Source: Aestuariivivens sediminis (GTDB lineage: Bacteria; Bacteroidota; Bacteroidia; Flavobacteriales; Flavobacteriaceae). Taken from it: a DNA stretch of 64,000 nt. The DNA lies in assembly GCF_022662105.1 (NCBI RefSeq), contig NZ_JAKMCP010000001.1, forward strand, positions 372,001 to 436,000, written 5' to 3'. Below the pieces are notes generated by a model, which worked only from the letters and a program-made list of their open reading frames with translations, had not been told where the DNA came from and ran no database searches. Both the position numbers and the translations under genes were made by a program. Of this stretch, positions 19,629 to 27,813 are shown one piece after another. The number at the start of each line of letters is the position of its first letter. Position 1 is the first letter of the stretch.

Positions 19629-21734
19629 TTATCGTACAAAGGCATTTGCCATACCACCGTCGACGTTAATGATGTTACCCGTCGTTTTTTCTAATATGCC
19701 CACACAGGCAAATACCCCATTAGCGATATCTTCCGGGTATATAATTTCATTTAATAAATTCCTCTTGGCGTAGTGCGTCGGAAGGTCATCTACCGATATG
19801 CCATAAGCTTTGGCCCTTCCTTCTGCCCAATCGCCTTCCCATATTTTACTTCCAATGATTACTCCATCTGGATTAATGGTATTAACCCGAATATGATCCT
19901 TACCCAATTCTGCAGCTAATAAACGTGTCATATGTTGCTGTGCAGCCTTTGCAGTACCATAAGCCACGTTATTAGGACCGGAAACCAGGCCATTTTTACT
20001 GGCAATGGAGATAAAATCTCCACCCAAGTTTTGCTTTCGCATGATATCAACACCCTGTTTTGCAAGTTCAAACTGACCTTTAACCAATATATCTTGAAGC
20101 ATATTCCAGTCCTTATCGGTTGTTTCTTCCAATGGTTTAGAAATCGCCATTCCCGCACTATGGACGATAATATCGACCCCCCCAAATTCCAAGCAGGCTT
20201 TGCTGAATGCTTCAGCAATGGATGCTGAATTCGTTACATCACAAACGGCATAAGTAGAACTATCTCTTTTATAAGTAGCATTAGCTTCCATTAACCTATC
20301 TTCAACAATATCGGTTAACACCACATTGGCGCCTTCTTCCACTAATTTATCTGCAATCGCCTTTCCAATTCCTCCTCCGGCACCTGTAATCAAGGCCACT
20401 TTCCGAGACAAGGGCTTTTCTTTTGGCAAACGTTGTAATTTGGCCTCTTCTAACAACCAATATTCGATATCAAACGCTTCTTGTCTGGGTAAAGAGGTAT
20501 AGGCACTAATCGCCTCTGCGCCACGCATCACATTAATAGCATTGATGTAAAACTCGCTTGCTACGCGTGTAGTTTGTTTATTTTTAGCAAAACTGAACAT
20601 GCCAACCCCGGGATAAATAATAATAACAGGATTAGGATCCCGCATTGCAGGACTATTTGCCCTTTTGCAGGTATTATAATAATCGGCATAGTCTTGCCGA
20701 TAGGCTTCAAAAGCAGGTTCTAATTTCATTAATACCGCCTGTGAATCTGATAAGTCTTCGTTTTTATCCAAATCTAAAACAAGTGGTTGAATCTTTGTTC
20801 TTAAAAAGTGATCCGGACAGGAGGTCCCCATGGGTGCCAATCTGTCCAGATCATTGCTATTAATATATTGCATGACAATTTCAGTATCAGAGAAATGGCC
20901 AATCATTCTGTTTTCGGAGGAGCATAGCCCTCGTAGCAAGGGCATTAATTGTGCCGCCTTTGCCTTGCGCTGATCCGCGGGAAGACTATCCACTTTTTGC
21001 CCCCCAAACACACCGCCGTTTTCCTTTATTTTTTTCTCTATGTATTCTGAGGCCATTTCAATTACCTCAAGACTATTTACATAGCACTCATACGAAGTAT
21101 CTCCCCAAGTGAACAACCCATGGCTTCCCAATACGATACCACGAATCCCAGGATTAGCCTTCAAACAGTTTTCCAACTGAAGCCCAAGATCAAATCCTGG
21201 ACGTTGCCATGGTACCCATCCCATGGTATCACCCCAAATTTCTTTGGTCACTTTCTCACTATCTTCAGCTGCAGCCACAGCAATGAGGGCGTCAGGGTGT
21301 AAGTGATCTATGTGCTTAAAAGGTAAAAGTCCATGTAAAGGGGTGTCTATTGAAGGGGCCTTACTATCTAGATCATAAATACAATGGTTGAACAAGCCAA
21401 CCATGCGGTCTTCATCTTGCAGTCCACCATAAACCTTTTTCAAATCCCTTAGTCGACTCGTGTAAAGGCCTGCTATGCCACTTCGGTTTAAGGTACCAAT
21501 ATCACCTCCAGATCCTTTTACCCACATCACTTCTACCGCTTTATTGGTCAATGGATCTTTTTCCATTGTTTTACAACTGGTGTTGCCGCCGCCATAATTA
21601 GTAATTCTTAAGTCAGCTCCAAGTATATTCGATCTATACAAAAAGAGATCCACTTGATTATCACCCATAGAATCTGCTTTTTGCTTATCCCACAAGTAAT
21701 CTACATATTTAAAATTCTTTACAGTTTGATCCAT
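19629..21734 (-). CDS. rhaEW: Bifunctional rhamnulose-1-phosphate aldolase/lactaldehyde dehydrogenase (RhaEW)
   Basis: A 701-residue fusion. The N-terminal class II aldolase (about 1-430) shows NYGGGNTSCK, the zinc-binding HGLLPFKHIDHLHPDA and VLGSHGLFTWG. The C-terminal short-chain dehydrogenase begins at about 445 with ITGAGGGIG (449-457) and has the catalytic YGTAK (Tyr592, Lys596). The aldolase would cut L-rhamnulose-1-phosphate into dihydroxyacetone phosphate and L-lactaldehyde; the dehydrogenase would oxidise the latter to L-lactate. It is the first gene of the operon, with its start about 53 bases downstream of the CAGGAT repeat site at 21788-21804. Confidence 0.93.
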   Translation of the reverse strand: MDQTVKNFKYVDYLWDKQKADSMGDNQVDLFLYRSNILGADLRITNYGGGNTSCKTMEKDPLTNKAVEVMWVKGSGGDIGTLNRSGIAGLYTSRLRDLKKVYGGLQDEDRMVGLFNHCIYDLDSKAPSIDTPLHGLLPFKHIDHLHPDALIAVAAAEDSEKVTKEIWGDTMGWVPWQRPGFDLGLQLENCLKANPGIRGIVLGSHGLFTWGDTSYECYVNSLEVIEMASEYIEKKIKENGGVFGGQKVDSLPADQRKAKAAQLMPLLRGLCSSENRMIGHFSDTEIVMQYINSNDLDRLAPMGTSCPDHFLRTKIQPLVLDLDKNEDLSDSQAVLMKLEPAFEAYRQDYADYYNTCKRANSPAMRDPNPVIIIYPGVGMFSFAKNKQTTRVASEFYINAINVMRGAEAISAYTSLPRQEAFDIEYWLLEEAKLQRLPKEKPLSRKVALITGAGGGIGKAIADKLVEEGANVVLTDIVEDRLMEANATYKRDSSTYAVCDVTNSASIAEAFSKACLEFGGVDIIVHSAGMAISKPLEETTDKDWNMLQDILVKGQFELAKQGVDIMRKQNLGGDFISIASKNGLVSGPNNVAYGTAKAAQQHMTRLLAAELGKDHIRVNTINPDGVIIGSKIWEGDWAEGRAKAYGISVDDLPTHYAKRNLLNEIIYPEDIANGVFACVGILEKTTGNIINVDGGMANAFVR

Positions 21735-21758
21735 ATTTTATTAAAATAATATATATCC

Positions 21759-21804
21759 CAAAAATATATTTAAAAACTCCGTTCTCTATCCTGTACTATA
21801 CTGC
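21759..21804 (-). promoter_or_regulatory. Rhamnose-regulon promoter of the rhaEW operon (site E)
   Basis: On the minus strand the site reads GCAGTATAGTACAGGAT (21804-21788), two CAG-G/T-A half-sites 10 bp apart. It is followed by exactly 21 bases and then TATTTTTG (21766-21759), a match to the -7 consensus TAnnTTTG. The second half-site thus sits where the -33 element would be. The same arrangement occurs at 21967, 27722 and 39000, and with one base less at 27302. The rest of the gap 21735-22048 is AT-rich, with no gene seen. Confidence 0.8.
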
Positions 21805-21966
21805 AAAATCTGAATTTGTATTTAAAAATATACATTTTTATTAAAATCCGCTTAGTAAATTATTGTTATTCAAACACTTATTGCATTTTTTAAATGTTTT
21901 TTAGACGTATATTAAATAAAGGATTGGCATAAAAAGCCAACGCTTTATAACTGATAAATAAATTTG

Positions 21967-22012
21967 TCAGGACAGAACAGGATTCTTTACTTGTTTTCAA
22001 AACTTAATTTTG
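21967..22012 (+). promoter_or_regulatory. Rhamnose-regulon promoter in front of the FBPase pseudogene (site A)
   Basis: TCAGGACAGAACAGGAT (21967-21983) has CAGGA half-sites 10 bp apart. After exactly 21 bases comes TAATTTTG (22005-22012), a full TAnnTTTG box. It points toward the fructose-1,6-bisphosphatase pseudogene at 22049, with a short leader of about 30 bases. It is divergent from site E. Confidence 0.78.
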
Positions 22013-22048
22013 ATGTTCATTTATTATATCAAACTATAAAAACGTCTA

Positions 22049-23064
22049 ATGCATAAAAATTATATTACTCTTGGAGAATTCATCATCAATAATCAGCAAG
22101 GTATTAAATACTCCTCAGGAGAGCTCTCTAAATTAATTAATTCTATCAGGTTAGCCGCTAAAATTATAAGTCATGAGGTTAATAAAGCAGGGTTAGTTGA
22201 TATTTTAGGAGCTTCTGTTGAAACTAACATACAAGGAGAAACCCAACAAAAGTTAGACGTTTATGCAAATGGAGTTTTTAAATCTGCCTTAATAAATAGG
22301 GAAATTGTATGTGGTATAACTAGTGAAGAAGAAGAAGAAGAAGATTTTATAACCATTGAAGGAAAATACAAAGCACATGATAATAAACATATTGTTCTTA
22401 TTGACCCATTGGACGGATCTTCAAATTTAGATGTGAATGTCTCGGTAGGCACTATTTTTTCAATATATAGAAGAGTTACTCCTCCTGGAATGCCCGTTAA
22501 GAAAGAAGACTTTTTACAGAAAGGTAATGAGCAAGTTGCGACAGGTTATATAGTTTATGGCACCTCAACAATGTTAGTTTATACTACTGGCAATGGTGTA
22601 AATGGTTTCACTCTTAACCCTGCACTCGGAACTTTTTATTTGCTACATCTTAAGATGAAATTTCCTGAATCTGGTAATATTTTTTCAATAAACGAAGGTA
22701 ATTATGCTCATTGCTCTCAAAGTGTTTAAGATCATATTAAATATTGTCAAGCCGAAGAAGAAGACAGACCTTACAACTTTAGACACATAGGTTCAATGGT
22801 ATCAGATTTCCATAGAAATCTGATAAAAGGAGGAATATATATTTATTCACAAGCACTAAATATCCTAATGGTAAATTACGTTTGTTATACGAATGCAATC
22901 CTATAGCTTTTTTAACCTAACAGGCAGGCGGTAAAGCAACAGATGGAATTAAAAGAATCATGGATATAAAACCCAAAGAACTACATGAAAGGGCGCCAAT
23001 TTTTTGTGGAAGTTTGAAAATGGTAGAAAAAGCAATATCATTTATTAAGAAATATGGAAGTTAG
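22049..23064 (+). pseudogene. fbp: Broken class I fructose-1,6-bisphosphatase
   Basis: The first 226 codons encode a class I FBPase with the active-site motif DPLDGSSN. The frame stops at TAA 22727-22729, where family members have Lys (GV-K-DYIKYC). Homology continues ([27 protein letters not shown]), then shifts frame near 22853-22855 and goes on as [17 protein letters not shown] second stop (TAA 22918-22920) replaces Glu in AFL-E-QAGG, and the gene ends at TAG 23062. The total span, about 338 codons, is a normal FBPase length. A run of six GAA codons (22325-22342) is also unusual. At least three lesions make an active enzyme unlikely. FBPase would serve sugar synthesis during growth on rhamnose. 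Confidence 0.92.
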
Positions 23065-23161
23065 CTATAATGATCACCAAATTTTTTTTTAAACCGATAG
23101 TTTACTACTTTTTTTTAATTTAATCTTAACTTGTAATAATCAATTTTTTAATTCTTTTTTA

Positions 23162-24208
23162 ATGGAAATATATAAGTACATAAATATTGATGAAAATTCA
23201 AGAATACCTAAATACCAGCAAATTATTGATTCTATCATTGATAATATCTCTAAAGATAATTTCAATATAGATCAAAAATTACCATCTATTAATAGTTTGA
23301 GTGAAGAGTTTTATCTCTCTCGAGATACCGTAGAAAAGGCCTATGGCATTCTAAAAGAAAGAAATATCATAACGTCAATTCCTGGAAAAGGTTTTTATAT
23401 TTCTCGAACAACATTAATATCCAAAGTCAATATTTTATTCCTAATAAATAAATTAAGCAATTACAAACTAAAAACTTACAATCATTTTATAAACAAAATT
23501 GGGACAAATTCCCATACAGATTTACATGTTTATCATTGCGACGAAAGTTTGTTTTTAAATTTATTAGAAAAGAACAAATCTGCTTATGACTACTATGTTA
23601 TCATGCCACATTTTAAAACCGACTCTTTAAGACATGTTAGTTTTACAGATAAAGTTATAAAAGCCTTAGAAAAAATAAAACAGGAAAAATTAATAATACT
23701 AGATAATATAAAACCAGAGCTAAATGGTGCATTGGGAGAAGTTTATCAAGATTTTGAAAAAGATATTTATAATGCACTAAATGAAGGGGTTTCAAAAATA
23801 AAGAAATATAAAAAAATTATGCTCATATATCCAGAGAAGGCTCTATATCCCTATCCTGGACGTATTTTACATGGATTTAGAAAATTTTGTGCAGAACATA
23901 AGTTGGACTTTGAAATTTTAGAGAAGGTTTACGACGACATGGTTTTAAAAAGAGGGGATTTATTTATTACTATTGAAGAAGCTGATTTGGTTAATTTGGT
24001 AAAACAAGTAAGGGATAATGAATATATAATTGGAAATGATATAGGCATTATTTCTTATAATGACACACCTCTAAAAGAACTTTTTGGAATTACCGTAATA
24101 TCAACAGATTTTAAAGTAATGGGTGAAACGACAGCTGAAATTATTTTAAATAAGAAAAAATTAAAATTAAAAGTTCCTTTTAATTTTATTGAAAGAGATT
24201 CTCTCTAA
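23162..24208 (+). CDS. GntR-family regulator with periplasmic-binding-protein-like effector domain
   Basis: The 348-residue protein has an N-terminal winged helix of GntR type (about 12-80; KLPSINSLSEEFYLSRDT, then IPGKGFYISRT). Its C-terminal domain (about 85-345) resembles the sugar-binding domain of LacI-like regulators, the architecture used by the Bacteroides fucose regulator FucR. Its place between the rhamnose operon and the co-regulated PUL makes it a candidate sensor of L-rhamnose or a pathway intermediate. A decayed copy of the same gene is at 27481-27677. Whether it binds the CAGGAT repeats is not shown; a tandem 10-bp repeat is more usual for AraC-type proteins. Confidence 0.88.
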   Translation: MEIYKYINIDENSRIPKYQQIIDSIIDNISKDNFNIDQKLPSINSLSEEFYLSRDTVEKAYGILKERNIITSIPGKGFYISRTTLISKVNILFLINKLSNYKLKTYNHFINKIGTNSHTDLHVYHCDESLFLNLLEKNKSAYDYYVIMPHFKTDSLRHVSFTDKVIKALEKIKQEKLIILDNIKPELNGALGEVYQDFEKDIYNALNEGVSKIKKYKKIMLIYPEKALYPYPGRILHGFRKFCAEHKLDFEILEKVYDDMVLKRGDLFITIEEADLVNLVKQVRDNEYIIGNDIGIISYNDTPLKELFGITVISTDFKVMGETTAEIILNKKKLKLKVPFNFIERDSL

Positions 24209-24382
24209 TTTTTTTATAACATTTTACATTTTTGACCACATTACATAAAATGGAGTTTATTATTTCACTTTCTATATTATGATACTACTTTTAAAGAGAT
24301 TCTTAAAAACGATTTAATATATTGAAAAATAAGATAATTAAACGCATAAACTGGATTTGATCAAAAGTTGTTTCTTAATAAT

Positions 24383-24412
24383 AAAAAACCACTAAATACT
24401 CAGTGGTTTTTT
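24383..24412. terminator. Bidirectional intrinsic terminator
   Basis: A perfect inverted repeat, AAAAAACCACT and AGTGGTTTTTT, surrounds an 8-base loop between the convergent genes 23162-24208 and 24447-27074. The A-run and T-run on the two sides mean that it can stop transcripts in both directions. The remainder of this 238-base gap shows nothing else. Confidence 0.85.
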
Positions 24413-24446
24413 TAAAATTTTCGATATTCGATATACAGATTAAACC

Positions 24447-27074
24447 CTATTTTGTAATGATCATTTTACCAGAAGTTGAAATGCCTTCAAGACTTAAGGT
24501 GTAAAAATAAAACCCTGATGGTAATTCATTAGCTTTAAATCTAATACTATGACTACCTTTATTTTTATATTCACTTATAAGAGTAGATACACAAACACCA
24601 TTTATATTATATACTTTTATAGATATTTTACCACTGTTAGGCAATACATAGGACAGTGTTGTCTCTGATCGACTAGGATTAGGATAATTGTAAATCTTCA
24701 TAGGACTTTTATTATCTATATCGATGGTTTCAGTATTAAGCTTTACTGTAGCTAATTTTGATTCTAACTGTGATGCCGGAATAAACCTTACCATATCATA
24801 CACAAATCGTTTTCCTCCATATTGGGCATTATTATAAATCCCACTAATTATAATAGGATCAGCCGTAGTGTGATTATGTTTTCCATCTAACCTATAGAAG
24901 CCAGACCATGATCCCTTAGAGTTACCTCCAACATAACTACCACCTTGATTAGAGGCTTCTCTATTTTGATTAATAACATCATTTGTTTCAATTCCTTTAA
25001 TGCTGTATTTGGCATGAGTAACATTTACGTTATCATTATCCAAATAGTCCCAAGAAACTTCAACATAATAGTCTTCTTCCAACAAATCCGAAAAAACGTT
25101 TGGATCTAATTTAGCGGCAAAAGAATTACCATTGGTAACTGAATATTGATAGCCAAGACCTTGCATACCCCAATGGTGTCCTAAACCTTGTTCTCCACTA
25201 CTTGAAACAGATAAATTTGGAAAAGCTTCGAAATTTGAAGCAGATCCTAGGGAAGTATTATCAATGATTGGGTAATCTGATAAAAGGATGGCATCACTTT
25301 GCATAAACTCTTGTCCACCAATAACAGGGGCATCTTGAGAAATCCTGATTCTTGTACCAGGAGTGATATTAATCTTTTTATTACCTAAAAGATACCATCC
25401 CGAAAAGGTGTCATCTGGATGACTTATTCCATCTGCATGTATCCACTGATTTACTGTGCCATTGTATTTGTTTTCCGTATAATCATAAACCCTATACCTT
25501 GCGGCATTAGATCTAAAACCTCCATTTTTGTGCCACATAACATAAATATATTTTGAAGTTCCAGAAAATGCGCCAAGATCTCTTTCTGCCCATGCTGTTT
25601 CATTAGGTATAGACATAACCGTACCGCTATTTAACCAAGTTTGCCCAGTGACATTCCATGGTACGCCAGCATATATCCACCCTTGACCACTTCCAGTCAT
25701 GATTGCCATAGTATCCTCTGTATCTCTATAAGATGGTTGCGCTATTGTTTCTATACGATCTGTCGTACTCCACGAGAAATAAATTAAATATCCGTCTGGA
25801 TCTTCAGAAAAACCTGCTGCTGGACTTTCATTACAAGTTCCTGGATTTGTCATAGGCCATCTTTGTCCAACTTGCTCTCTTACAACGACTGCTGATATTA
25901 AACAGGAACCAGTGCCTACGGAATATGTAACCTTTGGTAGTTTGTATACACCTGGAGTCGGGTATTCAGCAGTTAAGCATGGTAAGTACAATTCGTGTGA
26001 GTATACAGATAAAAGATCTTTAGGTATTCTTATCCAACCATGTACGGTACCATTTGTAACATCAGCTGAAATATTACCTGTAAACGTTAAAGTATCATCT
26101 ACTTCAATCGTCAATGGTGTTCCACTGCCACCAGAAGTCCAATCTCCTTCACTCATACCAATTTTAACACTGGAATTCTCGCTCCAATCGCTTACAACAG
26201 TAGTCACGGAAGGATCATACATAGCCAACCAACTATCTCGGGTAAGCGTAAAATAAACATTACCATCAACTCCCATAGAGGGAAACTGAGGATAATCTAT
26301 ACCTTGCAAAACATTAGTAGCTTGACCATTAGAAAGTTGTATTTTTACTAAAAGCCCGGTATTTGCATTATCTCCCTGATTGGCCTCGGTACATAAATAT
26401 AAAAACTCATCGTTATTGTCTATAACAAGTCCTCTACTTCTCCATATGCCACTGTTTATAATCGTAGTAACTGTTCCATTTGGCGCTCTTTTTTTAACAC
26501 TACCTGGGATTCCGCTTTCTGGAAGACCATAAATACTAAAGTAAACCGTACCATCTGATGCCACAGCAACTCCTTCCGCCGGACCCTGCAGGTTGTCTAC
26601 AAGTATCTCCACAGAACCATTGCTTTTGTTCCACCTGCTAATACGGGACGGTGATTCCGTAGCAAAATAAACATTTCCACTTGCGTCGGTTGCTATTCCT
26701 CTTGGCCTTGTAATTCCAGTAACAATATTTGCTTCTATTCCATTAGGGTCAATTTTTGTTATCATTGCTGGATTACCTACATCACCCAAATCACGCCCGA
26801 TAAAAAGGTTTCCCGAATCATCAAATGCAGCGCCGTACATTCCCTGAAGCCCTATTCGTTTTACTTCTACTACTCCATTTGCATATACCCTTCTTAACAT
26901 TTGCCTGTTAAATTCTGTAAAATAGATCGTGCCATCTGGAGCTGCGGCACACCCATATGAATAGTGCACTGGTGTAATTAACCTCATGCCTTTTGGGACA
27001 TCAATTAATGGTTGACCTTGTGCTAATAAAAAAGATAAAACACTAACGTAAACAAAACAGTAAAATTTTTTCAT
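24447..27074 (-). CDS. T9SS-secreted protein: NHL-like beta-propeller, two golvesin-like domains, sorting tail
   Basis: An 875-residue secreted protein with a signal peptide (1-20). Residues about 25-330 are NHL/SMP-30-like propeller repeats (e.g. GIATDASGNVYFATE, GVAVASDGTVYFSIYG). Two later segments (about 500-600 and 660-770) resemble golvesin/Xly-type carbohydrate-binding domains (ARYRVYDY... and YDMVRFIPAS). The last 75 residues are a type A T9SS sorting domain (YNYPNPSRSETTLSYVLP to the end). It has its own promoter with the rhamnose-regulon repeat (site C). Beta-propellers include rhamnose-related lyases and the GH145 rhamnosidases, so a catalytic role is possible, but no catalytic residues were identified. 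Confidence 0.8.
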   Translation of the reverse strand: MKKFYCFVYVSVLSFLLAQGQPLIDVPKGMRLITPVHYSYGCAAAPDGTIYFTEFNRQMLRRVYANGVVEVKRIGLQGMYGAAFDDSGNLFIGRDLGDVGNPAMITKIDPNGIEANIVTGITRPRGIATDASGNVYFATESPSRISRWNKSNGSVEILVDNLQGPAEGVAVASDGTVYFSIYGLPESGIPGSVKKRAPNGTVTTIINSGIWRSRGLVIDNNDEFLYLCTEANQGDNANTGLLVKIQLSNGQATNVLQGIDYPQFPSMGVDGNVYFTLTRDSWLAMYDPSVTTVVSDWSENSSVKIGMSEGDWTSGGSGTPLTIEVDDTLTFTGNISADVTNGTVHGWIRIPKDLLSVYSHELYLPCLTAEYPTPGVYKLPKVTYSVGTGSCLISAVVVREQVGQRWPMTNPGTCNESPAAGFSEDPDGYLIYFSWSTTDRIETIAQPSYRDTEDTMAIMTGSGQGWIYAGVPWNVTGQTWLNSGTVMSIPNETAWAERDLGAFSGTSKYIYVMWHKNGGFRSNAARYRVYDYTENKYNGTVNQWIHADGISHPDDTFSGWYLLGNKKINITPGTRIRISQDAPVIGGQEFMQSDAILLSDYPIIDNTSLGSASNFEAFPNLSVSSSGEQGLGHHWGMQGLGYQYSVTNGNSFAAKLDPNVFSDLLEEDYYVEVSWDYLDNDNVNVTHAKYSIKGIETNDVINQNREASNQGGSYVGGNSKGSWSGFYRLDGKHNHTTADPIIISGIYNNAQYGGKRFVYDMVRFIPASQLESKLATVKLNTETIDIDNKSPMKIYNYPNPSRSETTLSYVLPNSGKISIKVYNINGVCVSTLISEYKNKGSHSIRFKANELPSGFYFYTLSLEGISTSGKMIITK

Positions 27075-27273
27075 AATTAATTAATTTAAGACTAGCTTTT
27101 TTGTAGTCGTTTATAATTTAGCACACAAAAGTTTGTGCCACTACTACACTGTGGTTTTTGTAATTTATTGTATGAGAGCCTTTTGTTTGAGATTCGTTAA
27201 AAAATTCTGAAACGGCAACACCAATTTATTTAGTTGATAAAAGATTCTGAATTTGCAAATTTTAAATCACGTT

Positions 27274-27318
27274 AAAACTATAAATGGCTAATCAAAAAAC
27301 TATCCTGCACAATCCTGC
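27274..27318 (-). promoter_or_regulatory. Rhamnose-regulon promoter of the propeller gene (site C)
   Basis: On the minus strand the site reads GCAGGATTGTGCAGGAT (27318-27302). A weaker -7 box TAGTTTTA (27281-27274) follows after 20 bases. The predicted leader to the ATG at 27074 is long, about 190 bases, and holds a hairpin at 27121-27139 (GCACA/TGTGC stem). The spacing and the box are slightly off the pattern of the other four sites, so this is the least certain one. Confidence 0.65.
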
Positions 27319-27480
27319 TTTATTTATCATAAATTTCACTTAATTAAAGTGTCTGCTGAATTTTTATCGTTAATAAACCCACCTTGTTGAATCAACCATT
27401 TTGAAAAGTAAAAAGAATACTTTTTAATTCATTTGTATTAACGAAATTTCTAGAATTCGAAATGACAAAAGAATACTGAT

Positions 27481-27677
27481 AGAATTATCATTAATATTTC
27501 TAACAATAAGTTAATTATGTCTTCAATAAACAAATTCCAAAAAGAATTTTATCTATCCGCAGATACCATTTAGAAAACGTAGTATATATTAAGAAAAAAA
27601 ATTAAATGACTTTAAAGCAAACTTATTGTATACAAAGAACAACGCTTACTTATAAAACTGATATCCTATTCTTAAGC
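27481..27677 (+). pseudogene. Remnant of a GntR regulator paralogous to 23162-24208
   Basis: Translated in two frames, this stretch matches the N-terminal third of the intact GntR gene. The first part gives SSINKFQKEFYLSADTI (intact: PSINSLSEEFYLSRDTV) and continues through two TAG codons (27571, 27580) to YILRKK (intact: GILKER). After a frame change it gives IQRTTLTYKTDILFL (intact: ISRTTLISKVNILFL). The rest of the gene is gone. It lies between regulon sites C and B. The surrounding gap 27075-27813 holds otherwise only the two promoters. Confidence 0.82.
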
Positions 27678-27721
27678 CACCATTATAAGTGACTTTCATC
27701 ACTTTATATTTTTAAATAATA

Positions 27722-27767
27722 ACAGGATTGTACAGGATGCTTTCTATGGAATCGCTCAATATATTTG
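27722..27767 (+). promoter_or_regulatory. Rhamnose-regulon promoter of the rhamnose PUL (site B)
   Basis: ACAGGATTGTACAGGAT (27722-27738) is the best example of the direct repeat, two identical heptamers ACAGGAT 10 bp apart. After exactly 21 bases comes TATATTTG (27760-27767), a full -7 box. The SusC start is at 27814, so the leader is about 40 bases. No HTCS is encoded near this PUL, so this site is its likely control element. Confidence 0.82.
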
Positions 27768-27813
27768 AAAAATAATTTATAACTAAGGCTTAAAACCAAT
27801 TAAACTAAATTTT

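Noticed and set aside
22325-22342. Six tandem GAA codons as a contingency repeat controlling FBPase
   Set aside because: Changes by whole GAA units keep the frame, and the gene is broken elsewhere, so the repeat is more likely a by-product of relaxed selection.
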